Positions 56,418 through 64,000 of a DNA stretch of 64,000 bases are shown here, in pieces. The DNA comes from Myxococcales bacterium (GTDB lineage: Bacteria > Myxococcota_A > UBA796 > GCA-2862545): positions 1-64,000 of the forward strand of contig JAHQVJ010000100.1 of the NCBI GenBank assembly GCA_019634415.1, in the 5' to 3' direction. The notes beneath the pieces are model-generated. The model did no database searches. It was not told the origin of the DNA and was given only the letters and a program-made list of their open reading frames with translations. The number at the start of each line of letters is the position of its first letter. Within the stretch, counting starts at the first letter, position 1. Made by a program: the position numbers and the translations under genes.

Positions 56418-57254
56418 ATGACCTTATCTCTGGCACCCTTGCGTATGCGAACATCTGTGCAGATTCACGAAGAGCGTGTGCTCCGAGCCGCCCAGTCGGC
56501 GTGGGATCACACCGCTGTGTACCGCGCGATCTACGGCGACCGACCCGAGGCGGTGTCCGACGTGCCGTTCATCGGCCACAGTCGGTTCCATCGCGCGCGG
56601 GGTCTGTCCGACTGCGTGCGCGACCTCGATGCGGTCTGTAGCACCGTTCCACCCGTCGTCCGCGACGTTCGACGGATCGGGGTGACGGTTGCCGAGGACG
56701 AGACGGACATCGAGCTGCGGCACGAGCGCACGGTCCTCGCGCTGCAGGACGTGGGGCTGACGCCGGAGTCGGGGGTGCGATCCGTGCTGCTCGTGGCCGA
56801 CGACGCCACGGGTCCGCTGGCCTGCGAGCTGTCGGCCGCGCTTGGCTGGGAGCGGGTTCGTGCCTCCATCGCCTACGTGCACAGCGGCTCCGACGCCCTG
56901 AGCTCCGACGTGGAGGCGTACGATCCCGACGTGGTGATCTCGGTGTCCCACCACCTGACCGCGGCCGAGGCTCGGCCCTGGCGTCGGCGGTGGATCGAGG
57001 TGCGCCCGTTCGATGGCCCGATGAGCCCGTCCTCGGAGGAAGCCACGCTGCTGGTGAGCGACGAGCTGCACGTCGTGGCGTCCCGGCCCGCAGGCCGGGC
57101 TTGGTTCGGCTTCGACGACTCCCAGTTGGCGGCCGAGCGCCATCCGCGAGCGCTCACGTGGGCCCTCACCCGAACCCGGTGGGGAGCCTTTCCCCTGGTG
57201 CGCTACGCATCTGCGGGCACCGCTGGCCTGCAGCTTCGAGGTGTCCGTGGCTGA
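56418..57254 (+). CDS. Unknown protein with PaaK-like N-terminal resemblance
   Basis: 278 aa from ATG 56418, or 269 aa from ATG 56445. The stretch ERVLRAAQSAWDHTAVYRAI resembles the opening helix of PaaK-like adenylate-forming enzymes (the part preceding a fingertip-like loop), but no ATP-binding motif follows. The centre (GLTPESGVRSVLLVADDATG) and end (RPAGRAWFGFDDSQLAAERH) are unfamiliar. It overlaps the next gene by 14 nt. I see it as a companion of that enzyme, not an active ligase. Confidence 0.65.
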   Translation: MTLSLAPLRMRTSVQIHEERVLRAAQSAWDHTAVYRAIYGDRPEAVSDVPFIGHSRFHRARGLSDCVRDLDAVCSTVPPVVRDVRRIGVTVAEDETDIELRHERTVLALQDVGLTPESGVRSVLLVADDATGPLACELSAALGWERVRASIAYVHSGSDALSSDVEAYDPDVVISVSHHLTAAEARPWRRRWIEVRPFDGPMSPSSEEATLLVSDELHVVASRPAGRAWFGFDDSQLAAERHPRALTWALTRTRWGAFPLVRYASAGTAGLQLRGVRG

Positions 57255-58533
57255 TCCGCGTCTGCACGTCCACGCCGATGGAGCCGTGAGCGTGGTCGGC
57301 CGACCCGACGCCGTGGCGCAGTGCCTCGAGCACCTGAGGCGGACGTCCGCTCACTTTCGAGCGCTGATTCCCGACGAGGCGACCGATCCGCTGAAGGTCC
57401 TCGCGGCCTTGCCCGTCACCACGAAGGCCGACTTCCGCGGGCCGCTGCGCGTCGAGGCCTTCGAGGCGCTCGACACCCACATGTTCGTGAGCGATCGCAG
57501 CTCTGGGTCCACCTCGCGTCCGGTGCTGTCCCTCTGTCGCACCGGGGACGATCTCGCCGAGCAGCACGCCACCGAGGCCGCCTTCGCACGGGTGGGGCTG
57601 GGCCCGGACGATCACTTCGTGTGCATGGATCTGGGCGCCGCCGAGATCTACGACTTCTACTTCCGCGCGGCTCGTGCGCTCGGAACTCCGCGCTGCTCCT
57701 TCCTGCACGTCACGGCAGAGTACGCCCGAAGTGTCAGTCCCCTACTCCATCTTCGGCCAACCGTGTTGCTCACGGTTCCCACGCTGCTCGTTCGTGCGTG
57801 GCCGCACCTCGTGGCGCAGTGGCCCGACGCGGCGACGTGTCCCGTGCGGTCACTGATCTTCATGGGAGAGCCCATGCATCCTTCTTTTCGGAAGATGGTG
57901 GAGGAGACGTGGGGGTGTCGGATCTTCTCGTTCTACGGCACCACCGAGACGGGAGGCCTGGGCACCGAGTGTGGGCAGGCCGACGGGGTGCACTTCGATC
58001 CCGACCACGTGCTCGTCACCATCGCGGATGCGGACCACCTCGACGCACACACCGTGGAGGGAGAGGGGCTGTTCACCACGCTGCGCACGCACAGCCAGGG
58101 GGTGGTCAAGTACCGTGTGGGGGATCGCGTGCGGGTGAGCACGGCGCCGTGTGCCTGTGGAGATCCGCAGCCACGGCTGTGGCACCTCGAGCGCGTGCAC
58201 GACGCCTTCGTCATCGCTGGGGAGAAGTTCCGCTACCAGGCGTTTCGCGAGGCGCTGCAGGCCGTGGTCCCCGAGCTGCACCTGTTCACGGTGGTGGTGG
58301 AGGAGTCCACTGACGGGCCGCCCACGGACCGGCTCACGGTGGTCCTGCCGCGCACCGCCGAGCCGCACGGCGACGCCATCCGGGACGCTCTCACGGAGTC
58401 CATCTTCGAGCTCGACGCGCTGTTTCGGTATGGGGTGCTCGGGCTCACGCTGCAGTTCGAGGATCCGTCCTACTTCACGGGACGCAAGGTGCCGCGGGTG
58501 GTGGACCGGCGACGCTATGGGGCCGACAGCTAG
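57241..58533 (+). CDS. PaaK/phenylacetate-CoA-ligase-like adenylate-forming enzyme
   Basis: 430 aa from GTG 57241; GTG 57247 has the better-placed GAGG. The ATP-binding loop is SSGSTSRP (87-94), with SFYGTTETGG near 235 and the acidic hinge VKYRVGD near 285. A CxCG pair with PRL (CACGDPQPRL) is as in PaaK-type enzymes. These form acyl-AMP and then acyl-CoA or an amide. The acid substrate is not known. It sits between the unknown protein and a sirtuin, with 8 nt to the latter. Confidence 0.85.
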   Translation: MSVADPRLHVHADGAVSVVGRPDAVAQCLEHLRRTSAHFRALIPDEATDPLKVLAALPVTTKADFRGPLRVEAFEALDTHMFVSDRSSGSTSRPVLSLCRTGDDLAEQHATEAAFARVGLGPDDHFVCMDLGAAEIYDFYFRAARALGTPRCSFLHVTAEYARSVSPLLHLRPTVLLTVPTLLVRAWPHLVAQWPDAATCPVRSLIFMGEPMHPSFRKMVEETWGCRIFSFYGTTETGGLGTECGQADGVHFDPDHVLVTIADADHLDAHTVEGEGLFTTLRTHSQGVVKYRVGDRVRVSTAPCACGDPQPRLWHLERVHDAFVIAGEKFRYQAFREALQAVVPELHLFTVVVEESTDGPPTDRLTVVLPRTAEPHGDAIRDALTESIFELDALFRYGVLGLTLQFEDPSYFTGRKVPRVVDRRRYGADS

Positions 58534-58541
58534 GAGTCCCG

Positions 58542-59390
58542 ATGAGCGTCGGTCCCGTCGAGGCGTTGCGGCGTTGCCTGGTGCCTCCCGTCGTCGTGGT
58601 GGCCGGTGCCGGGTGCAGCACCGAGTCCGGCATCCCCGATTACCGCGGTGAGGGCACGGCGCGTCGGGCGCGGAACCCCTTGCAGCACCGGGCCTTCGTG
58701 ACCGATCCCGTGGCACGCCGCCGCTACTGGGCCCGCTCCTTCGTGGGCTGGCCTCGGATCGACGCGGCCGCGCCCAACGCTGGGCACGTGGCACTGGCAC
58801 AGCTCGAGGCTGCGGGCGTGCTTCAGGGCGTGATCACCCAGAACGTGGATGGCTTGCACCATGCGGCTGGAAGCCAGCACGTGGTCGAGCTGCACGGCGC
58901 CCTCCGCCGGGTGGTGTGCCTGAAGTGCGGCCAGCGCGAGGCCCGGGCCTCGGTGCAGGAGCGGCTGGGCGCCGCCAACCCCCACGCGATCCGGGAGCAG
59001 GAGCTGCTCGCCGATGGCGACGCCGATCTCGAGCCCGCGTCGGACTTCGTGGTGGTGGACTGCTTGCGGTGCCACGGTACCTTGATGCCCGACGTGGTGT
59101 TCTTCGGTGGCTCTGTGCCCCGCGAGCGGGTGGATCGCTCCAACGCCTGGGTGGACGCCGCCGCCAGCGTGCTCGTGGTCGGATCATCGCTCACCGTGTT
59201 CAGCGGCTACCGGTTCGTGAAGCGCGCCCACGAGCAGCGCAAGGCGGTGGCCATCCTCAACCGGGGTCCCACCCGAGCAGATCGCATCGCCGACGTCAAG
59301 GCGCAGCTGTCTGCGGGAGAGGCACTGCAGCGGCTGGCCGACCTCTTCGACGGCACCACGGACTACGGCCGGAAGCGCGAGAACACGTAG
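58542..59390 (+). CDS. Sir2-family NAD-dependent deacylase, SIRT4-like (sirtuin 2)
   Basis: 282 aa. The NAD motif is AGAGCSTESGIPDYRGEG, then TQNVDGLHHAAGS and ELHGALRRV with the catalytic His, and zinc-binding CLKC...CLRC. The CSTESGIPDYR variant and longer zinc region are typical of SIRT4-like class II sirtuins, while the sirtuin at 41423 is of a shorter type. AGGAG 5 nt before ATG 58542 supports the start. It follows the PaaK-like gene by 8 nt and its last 28 nt overlap the 3' end of the convergent P460 gene. Confidence 0.92.
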   Translation: MSVGPVEALRRCLVPPVVVVAGAGCSTESGIPDYRGEGTARRARNPLQHRAFVTDPVARRRYWARSFVGWPRIDAAAPNAGHVALAQLEAAGVLQGVITQNVDGLHHAAGSQHVVELHGALRRVVCLKCGQREARASVQERLGAANPHAIREQELLADGDADLEPASDFVVVDCLRCHGTLMPDVVFFGGSVPRERVDRSNAWVDAAASVLVVGSSLTVFSGYRFVKRAHEQRKAVAILNRGPTRADRIADVKAQLSAGEALQRLADLFDGTTDYGRKRENT

Positions 59391-59839
59391 TCCTGCGGCT
59401 CCTGGGAGGCGTGGCAGCCAAAGCAGGAGGTGCCGCCGTCTCTGACCGTTCCCGTGCGGGAGGAGCCGGCGAATGCCTCGAAGCCCCATCCGCCCGTGGC
59501 TGCCCACTTGTCAGCGTCCTTGCGCATCACACCGAGCAGCTTGCGCTCTCCCTCGGCGATGGAGCCGTCGTCTGCGAGCGTGGCGTGCAGCAGATCGAAC
59601 GCCAGGACCGAGCCGTCCGGCAGCGCTCGGCCCTTGCGCAGCGCTCGCTCTCCGGTGGCGTCGACGTAGACGTGATGCATGCCGGCGAAGGGGTCCGCCA
59701 GCGCGTGATCCGGTCCGATCCACATGGACTTCACGTGGGTCCAGCTGCGGTATCCCTCCGGATAGGGAACGTCGGCTGTACCGGCGCCAGCGGAGCCACA
59801 TCCGGTCAGGACCATCGAGCTGATGACGAGCGTACGCAT
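59363..59839 (-). CDS. Cytochrome P460-like lipoprotein
   Basis: 158 aa. A signal peptide with lipobox LTGC precedes a mature domain with the P460 pattern: YPEGYRSWTHVKSMWIGPDH, MHHVYVDATGERAL, FPDGSVLAFD-type strands and a single haem motif CFGCH (139-143). P460 enzymes oxidise hydroxylamine or nitric oxide in the periplasm. AAGGAG 8 nt upstream of ATG 59839 is clear. The gene is divergent from a MarR-type regulator across 103 bp that contain a 31-bp palindrome. The cross-linking Lys of P460 is not identified by me. Confidence 0.85.
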   Translation of the reverse strand: MRTLVISSMVLTGCGSAGAGTADVPYPEGYRSWTHVKSMWIGPDHALADPFAGMHHVYVDATGERALRKGRALPDGSVLAFDLLHATLADDGSIAEGERKLLGVMRKDADKWAATGGWGFEAFAGSSRTGTVRDGGTSCFGCHASQEPQDYVFSRFRP

Positions 59840-59856
59840 GTCGAGATCTCCTTGTT

Positions 59857-59887
59857 GATGTCGACTCGATAGTATCGAGTCGACATC
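59857..59887. promoter_or_regulatory. 31-bp palindrome, candidate MarR operator
   Basis: Perfect 15-base arms GATGTCGACTCGATA and TATCGAGTCGACATC surround a single G. It begins 18 nt upstream of the P460 start codon, between the divergent P460 and MarR genes, where MarR operators are usually found. The 11-mer TCGACTCGATA of the left arm recurs at 59923-59933, 10 nt before the MarR start, as a half-site. Confidence 0.75.
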
Positions 59888-59942
59888 TGAGTAGCCGGAT
59901 GGCTGGCGTCGTCAAGGAGGTTTCGACTCGATACAGATTGGT

Positions 59943-60515
59943 GTGTCCTTGGCAGACCACATCGAGCGGATCGCGTCGCTGCTGCGCGCCGAGTCGCGCA
60001 CCCATGCTGCGGAGCTGGGCCTACACCCCGTGCAGCTCGACGCCCTGGCGTATCTGGCCTCCTGCAATCGCTACAGCGACACGCCTGCAGCGGTGGCGGA
60101 GTTCCTCGGGGCCACGCGCGGAACGGTGTCGCAGACGGTGTCGGCGTTGGTGCGGAAGGGGCTGGTCCACAAGCGCAAGGATTCGGTGGACGGACGGGTG
60201 GTACACTGCGAGCTGACCGCTGCGGGTCGCCAGGCCCTGCGGGATCGGCCGTCGGGTCCCGTGCACGGCGCGCTTCGAGCGCTGCGGACCTCCGACGCCG
60301 AGCAGCTCATGCAGCTGCTCACCTCGGTGCTGCGTCGCGCTCAGCAAGTGAGTGGAGGTCGGACCTTCGGCCAGTGTGCGACCTGTCGGTTCCTGCAGCG
60401 CACGCCAGCAGGACTACATTGTGGCGTGACGGAGGAGCCGCTGAGCGAGGGTGACACGCAGCTGCTGTGCCGAGAGCACCAGGAAGAAGACGGCGACCCT
60501 CAACGGAGTTGGTAG
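59943..60515 (+). CDS. MarR-family regulator with four-cysteine C-terminal cluster
   Basis: 190 aa. The winged helix spans about 25-105: QLDALAYLASCNRYSD, VAEFLGATRGTVSQTVSALV (recognition helix) and the wing KRKDSVDGRVVHCELT. The C-terminal extension holds C145, C148, C160 and C176, which could bind zinc or an iron-sulfur cluster and sense redox or NO. A strong AAGGAGG lies 22 nt upstream, unusually far from GTG 59943, and a half-operator fills the gap. It probably controls the divergent P460 gene and itself. Confidence 0.88.
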   Translation: MSLADHIERIASLLRAESRTHAAELGLHPVQLDALAYLASCNRYSDTPAAVAEFLGATRGTVSQTVSALVRKGLVHKRKDSVDGRVVHCELTAAGRQALRDRPSGPVHGALRALRTSDAEQLMQLLTSVLRRAQQVSGGRTFGQCATCRFLQRTPAGLHCGVTEEPLSEGDTQLLCREHQEEDGDPQRSW

Positions 60516-62317
60516 CCGCGGATCACCCGCTGGTTCACCGGCACCTCGCCCTCCACGTCGATTCGGCCGTCCGGCCAGTGGATCGCCAGCTCCGTGATGC
60601 GATCGGCGTTCGCCAAGCCGAAGAACAGCTCCAGATCGTTGACCGCCGAGAACCCGCTGCCGCCGTGCAGCCACTGGGTGTGCTGCCACTCGGCGCCGTC
60701 GCCGTCGCGCTGCACCGTGAGCACCACCTTCGTGCCGATGGCCGACCGATTCACGGCCTCGCCATCGCCCTGCAGCGCCACCGACAGCCAGGTGCGCGGC
60801 TCCTCGAAGGTGAAGTCGAAGAGGCGGTTCGGCTCCCGCACCACGTCGGGGTAGTCCTCGGGCCCGCCGTTCGTCACCGCCACCTCCGGCACGCCGTCGC
60901 GATCGAAGTCCACGATGCAGGTGCCATGCGTGCGGTACGGATACGGCGCGAACGCGATGGTGGTGTCCTCGGGCTCGGGCGCGGGCACGTCGATGAAGGA
61001 GCTGGCATTCTCGAACTGGGGTACCGCCACCGTGTGGCCGTCGATGTCCACCACCCGCAGCTCGCCCGTCGACAGGAACAGCAGGTTCGAGGTGCCGTCC
61101 AGCGGGCGTCCCTGGCCGATCCACACATCGGGGATCCCGTCCACGTTCACGTCGCCGAGCTGCCCGCCCATCACCCCGTCGATGGCGTGGTCGCGCCGCC
61201 AGTTGATGAAGGGCTGGTTCAGCCCCGTGTGGGCGCTCACCTCCACGAACCCTTGGCCCTCGAGGTTGAGGAACAGCACGTGGCCATCCCGGAAGGGCGA
61301 GTCCTCGGGCTCCACCGGCCGGATGAACACGAACAGATCTTCGAAGCCGTCGCGGTTGAAGTCCGACACGGCACTCGCGAAGGAGCGGCGCGGGTACTTC
61401 ATGGTGCCGCCCGCGAGGGCGTCGTCCGGCGTGATGTTCTGGAAGCGTAGCTCGCCCTCTTCCATCCACATGTTGCGCCACATCACGTTGTTGTAGCGGT
61501 GGTTGCTCTCGTACAGATCGAAGTCGCCGTCGTTGTCGATGTCGATGAAGCTGGAGTTCATGGTGGAGCGTGCCGTGGTGAGCCCGGCCGGCCCACCCAC
61601 CTCCTCGAAGTCGCCCCGACCCAGGTTGCGCCAGATCAGGTTCTCGCCACTCCAGTCCACGTCGGGGGCCCGAGGCAGGATGTAGCTGTTCACGAACAGA
61701 TCGAGCTTGCCGTCCAGATCGAGGTCCAGCACGTGGGCGCTGGCGCTGGACCACGCCAGCACGTCTCCCTCGGGGGCGGGCCCCTCGATACCAGCCTGTC
61801 GCGCTCCCCGATCGAAGCGCAACACCCCTTCCTCCACGAAGCGATTGACGAACACCTCGTCGGCCGCTCGCGTCTCGTTGCCGCCGCCCGACATCACCAC
61901 GTCCACGTCGCCGTCGTTGTCGAGATCCCCCAACGTTCCCCCCCAGAACACGGCGTCGGCAGCCAGCACCGGACCCTGCTCGAAGGACAGCACGCCAGTG
62001 CGACCGGTGGTGTTCAGCAACACGTGGGACTCGTCACCGGGGTTGCCGATCACCACGTCGGTCCAGCCGTCGTTGTCGAGATCGGCCGCCAAGCAGGCGC
62101 GCCCTCGCTTGTGATGGCCGAAGGCGTCGTCTTGGAAGTTGGCTTCGACGGCAACATCGCGCACCGTGAGGGGGCCTGCCAACGACATGCTCGGGCCCGC
62201 GAGGGAGGCTCGCGGCTCCCGGATCTGCACGGGGTCGTGGCTGCAGGCCGCCGCGACCACGATTGCCAATCCCGCTCTGATGTGTGCCGTCGTGGCCATG
62301 CTGGGGCATCCTCCCAC
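60500..62317 (-). CDS. CRTAC1-like FG-GAP/VCBS repeat protein with ASPIC/UnbV domain
   Basis: 605 aa, or 599 aa from ATG 62299. A signal peptide with lipobox VAAAC predicts a lipoprotein. The middle carries FG-GAP/VCBS-like repeats with calcium-binding DxDxDG loops (ADLDNDGWTDVV, GDLDNDGDVDVV, DLDLDGKLDLF, DIDNDGDFDLYE, DFNRDGFEDLF). The last 90 residues form an ASPIC/UnbV domain (IGTKVVLTV, FFGLANADRITELAIHWPDG). Such proteins are extracellular beta-propellers of largely unknown role. Its last 16 nt overlap the MarR gene convergently. Confidence 0.9.
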   Translation of the reverse strand: MGGCPSMATTAHIRAGLAIVVAAACSHDPVQIREPRASLAGPSMSLAGPLTVRDVAVEANFQDDAFGHHKRGRACLAADLDNDGWTDVVIGNPGDESHVLLNTTGRTGVLSFEQGPVLAADAVFWGGTLGDLDNDGDVDVVMSGGGNETRAADEVFVNRFVEEGVLRFDRGARQAGIEGPAPEGDVLAWSSASAHVLDLDLDGKLDLFVNSYILPRAPDVDWSGENLIWRNLGRGDFEEVGGPAGLTTARSTMNSSFIDIDNDGDFDLYESNHRYNNVMWRNMWMEEGELRFQNITPDDALAGGTMKYPRRSFASAVSDFNRDGFEDLFVFIRPVEPEDSPFRDGHVLFLNLEGQGFVEVSAHTGLNQPFINWRRDHAIDGVMGGQLGDVNVDGIPDVWIGQGRPLDGTSNLLFLSTGELRVVDIDGHTVAVPQFENASSFIDVPAPEPEDTTIAFAPYPYRTHGTCIVDFDRDGVPEVAVTNGGPEDYPDVVREPNRLFDFTFEEPRTWLSVALQGDGEAVNRSAIGTKVVLTVQRDGDGAEWQHTQWLHGGSGFSAVNDLELFFGLANADRITELAIHWPDGRIDVEGEVPVNQRVIRGYQLR

Positions 62318-62330
62318 CCCAAGCGTAGCC

Positions 62331-62780
62331 TCACCAGCCGCACACCGGCGAGCACAAAGGACGATCCTGGCAGCCCGACCGGGACTCGCATCGGATCACG
62401 CTGCTGATGGCGGCCAGACAGCGTGGGTCCGTGCTGGCTCCGCCCGCCATGCAGTGCTCCTGGTACAGGCCGAAGCTGGACCATTCCTGTTTTGCTGATT
62501 CGGCCAGCGCCAGGGTGATCCGAGGCAGTTCACACTGCAGGCTCAGGTACCGCAGGTCCAGGGTACGCGGATCCTCTGCCGTGATGCCCATGGCGAGGTC
62601 GAGCAGCCGGTCTCGGCGGGCGCGCACGGCCATGCAGGCACTGCGGTCCGGCCAGCTCGCCAGGATCGGAGCCTTCAGCGCCTGAAGTGCCCGCATCTGG
62701 GCGACCACGTCGCTGCCGTACAGATCTGCGTCGGTCGGCACCTCCACGGGTTCGCACGCCGTCCACAACATCCAGATCAT
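62331..62780 (-). CDS. Predicted Cys-rich lipoprotein of unknown function
   Basis: 149 aa. The start MIWMLWTACEPVEV contains a short lipobox-like leader, so it may be a lipoprotein. The protein has several Cys pairs (RSACMAVR, LQCELP, EHCMAGG, RCLAAI and a C-terminal RCESRSGCQDRPLCSPVCGW), suggesting disulfides. No family recognised. It is directly upstream of the CRTAC1-like gene on the same strand, with 13-31 nt between, so they may be co-transcribed. Confidence 0.6.
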   Translation of the reverse strand: MIWMLWTACEPVEVPTDADLYGSDVVAQMRALQALKAPILASWPDRSACMAVRARRDRLLDLAMGITAEDPRTLDLRYLSLQCELPRITLALAESAKQEWSSFGLYQEHCMAGGASTDPRCLAAISSVIRCESRSGCQDRPLCSPVCGW

Positions 62781-63030
62781 CGCTCCTCCAGCGGTGTGGG
62801 AGCGACCGTGGCGGAGCGGGTTGCTGGAGAGGCCACCCGTGACGCCGCCACGGACGTCCCACGCGCTGGAGATTCAAGGTCCGGGCCAAGGGTCCGGCAC
62901 GGTCCGAACTGCCAAATCACGCGTGTCCCCGACCGACGTCCGTCAGTTCGCCGACGACTGTCGTCGGTTCATGGGGCTGCTCGGTTTAGAACTCGGGGTC
63001 GCGATACGCCTGCTCGCCGTCCAGCAGTGT
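62781..63030. other. Intergenic stretch with no supported gene, pseudogene remnant at right end
   Basis: 250 bp. No ORF here has a recognisable product. On the minus strand, after the amidohydrolase stop, the frame continues as TLLDGEQAYRDPEF and ends at about 62990, which may be further decayed sequence of the same gene. Confidence 0.4.
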
Positions 63031-63541
63031 CTACAGGACCAGGCCCCGAGGACCGGCGTAGCCTTTGCTCTCGTAGGGCTCGAGCAAGGCCCCCGTGGTG
63101 AGCCACACGATCCCGTCGCTGTAGACCTTCACCTGCTGCACACGGAGCCGATCCTCTGGCTCGCCGTGTCGCAGGCCGACGAGGGTGGCGAGCTGCGTGT
63201 CGTCGTCGGCGTCCGGGGCTGCCCACAGCGAGGCGACCACCCGAAAAGTAAGGTCCCCTGCCCTGTTCACGGCCTCGTATGCCTCCTGGTAGCCCCGCTC
63301 GTGGTAGGTCCGACCGTCGGTGATGGAGGTGAGCCCGTTGCGCCCACCGGATCGAGGGTGTTCGCGTCGAACCCCAGACGACGCAGTGCCTCGCTGTTGA
63401 CCCACGCGGCGTGCGAGGTGGACTCCATCATCACCGCGGGCCGAGCGACGCGCCCCCAGGGACCTCGATGATCTCCTCTGGGGGTGGCGGATCTGCAGTG
63501 CACGCCAGCAGTCCTGCCACAGTCCCTGCGATCCACGACAT
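63031..63541 (-). pseudogene. Broken YtcJ-like amidohydrolase (lipoprotein)
   Basis: The N-terminus is at 63541: MSWIAGTVAGLLACTADPPP, a signal peptide with lipobox, in one frame. A second frame (around 63350-63440) encodes MMESTSHAAWVNSEALRRLG, and a third (63031-63320) encodes GLTSITDGRTYHERGYQEAY and VKVYSDGIVWLTTGALLEPY. These are consecutive pieces of a YtcJ-type metal-dependent hydrolase. About 150-200 residues are missing after the leader, there are at least two frame changes, and the frame stops at LVL where the second half should start. It is therefore a pseudogene. Confidence 0.8.
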
Positions 63542-63593
63542 CGTGACCTTCGTCGAGGCAACATAGAGGGCGTTCCTCAAAGGAAGCTGGAGC

Positions 63594-63728
63594 ATGCGGA
63601 TCTTGTGTGTCGAGGACGAGAGGACCCTGCGGGGGGCCGTGCCTCGGCGCCTGCGAGCGGTGGGGCACGTGGTCGACGAGGTGGGCACGATGTCCGATGC
63701 GCTGGACCAGCTCCACACCGCCTGGTGA
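63594..63728 (+). pseudogene. Truncated response regulator, N-terminal 44 aa
   Basis: MRILCVEDERTLRGAVPRRL opens a receiver domain of the OmpR type, with the acidic pair ED. The frame ends after 44 codons (SDALDQLHTAW) before the phosphorylated Asp would appear. AGGAAG about 7 nt upstream fits a former start. It is divergent from the broken amidohydrolase with only 52 nt between. No matching DNA-binding domain is found downstream in any frame. Confidence 0.75.
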
Positions 63729-63749
63729 AGCCCGCCTATTGCCGGGCTT
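63728..63749. terminator. Hairpin after the truncated response regulator
   Basis: Arms AAGCCCG and CGGGCTT pair over 7 bp with an 8-nt loop, overlapping the last base of the truncated ORF. It may be a terminator; no T-tract follows. Confidence 0.4.
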
Positions 63750-63796
63750 GTCGATCGGTGGAGCGGGCTCGAGAACGAGGAGCGGAAGGGTCGCTG

Positions 63797-64000
63797 ATGA
63801 TCTGTTGCGAGGACATGATGCACGCTGGTAAGGCCGCCTTGATCACGACCCTTGTGGCAATTTGCGTGTTCTTGCTGATGAAACTCGACAAAAGCAACGA
63901 CAGCCAAGCTGAAGCTCAACAAGCCCCGCAACAGGAAGTTGTTCCCGAGCTTCTGTCCAAAGAGGAGCCGCCAAGCTCGATCGAACGGGGCGCCCCATAC
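63797..64000 (+). CDS. Membrane-anchored protein, partial at right edge
   Basis: 68 codons, open to the end of the window. It begins MICCEDMMHAGKAALITTLV and has one transmembrane helix (about 13-30) followed by a Gln/Glu/Pro-rich segment (QAEAQQAPQQEVVPELLSKE). GAAGGG 6 nt upstream of ATG 63797 supports the start. Codon use (AAA, CAA, GTT) and base composition are lower in GC than the rest of the window, which suggests a different origin or relaxed region. No family can be named from this much. Confidence 0.6.
   Translation, partial: MICCEDMMHAGKAALITTLVAICVFLLMKLDKSNDSQAEAQQAPQQEVVPELLSKEEPPSSIERGAPY

Noticed and set aside
62794-63471. 225-aa plus-strand ORF
   Set aside because: It is antisense to the amidohydrolase fragments, which show protein similarity; the plus-strand product shows none.

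Overview
The window is high-GC DNA, dense with genes, many of them starting with GTG and many overlapping by 1-4 nt. It carries three Hanks-type Ser/Thr kinases, a PrkA kinase, many TPR proteins and lipoproteins, an FG-GAP/ASPIC protein and a monomeric isocitrate dehydrogenase. This mix suggests a free-living, aerobic, Gram-negative bacterium of the Myxococcota / former Deltaproteobacteria type. That placement is an inference from gene content; no rRNA gene is present to test it. I saw no tRNA, rRNA, CRISPR array, transposase or prophage.

Layout. 1-206: two copies of a 67-bp repeat, each ending in a perfect hairpin. 207-3174 (minus): rsmG, mnmG and a DUF4399 lipoprotein. 3339-5970: a DUF1232 protein, a c-type cytochrome lipoprotein, an unknown lipoprotein and an RluA-type pseudouridine synthase. 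6079-10839: ETF-ubiquinone oxidoreductase, a J-domain protein and prkA. 11117-16977: a membrane-anchored kinase, a zinc-ribbon/TPR protein coupled to an ArfB-like ribosome-rescue factor, an arylsulfotransferase-like lipoprotein and an RsmB-type rRNA methyltransferase. 17054-21486: an operon of a fatty acid desaturase, a rifampicin-phosphotransferase-like enzyme and an alpha/beta hydrolase. 21513-26904: a giant kinase-ATPase-TPR protein, a membrane protein, a TerB-like protein and a third kinase. 26964-33399: uvrC, murI, small membrane proteins, a PmtA-type methyltransferase overlapping an OlsB-type acyltransferase, and a hydrolase.

33542-46852: a large degenerate STAND-like protein with a repetitive tail; a VTT membrane protein; a tightly packed minus-strand run (outer-membrane-type protein, sirtuin, RND/MMPL exporter, unknown secreted protein, nadK); rlmD; and a TPR/transmembrane/LysM protein. 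46892-53791: gshB with a TPR protein, a dicarboxylate symporter, a 42-codon ORF coupled to an HDOD protein, and monomeric icd. 53816-59390: an ABC exporter (ATPase plus two permeases), then an unusual trio of an unknown protein, a PaaK-like adenylate-forming enzyme and a second sirtuin. 59363-62317: cytochrome P460 divergent from a cysteine-rich MarR regulator across a 31-bp palindrome, then a CRTAC1-like secreted protein. 62331-64000: a lipoprotein, then a decayed stretch with a broken amidohydrolase, a truncated response regulator and an incomplete membrane-anchored ORF of lower GC.

Working together: housekeeping RNA modification and rescue genes (rsmG, mnmG, RluA, RsmB, RlmD, ArfB) are interspersed with kinase signalling and envelope/lipid functions. 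The least conventional parts are the stop-codon-embedded palindrome (three copies), the P460/MarR pair, the PaaK-like/sirtuin trio, the Rph-like/desaturase operon and the OlsB/PmtA-type lipid pair.
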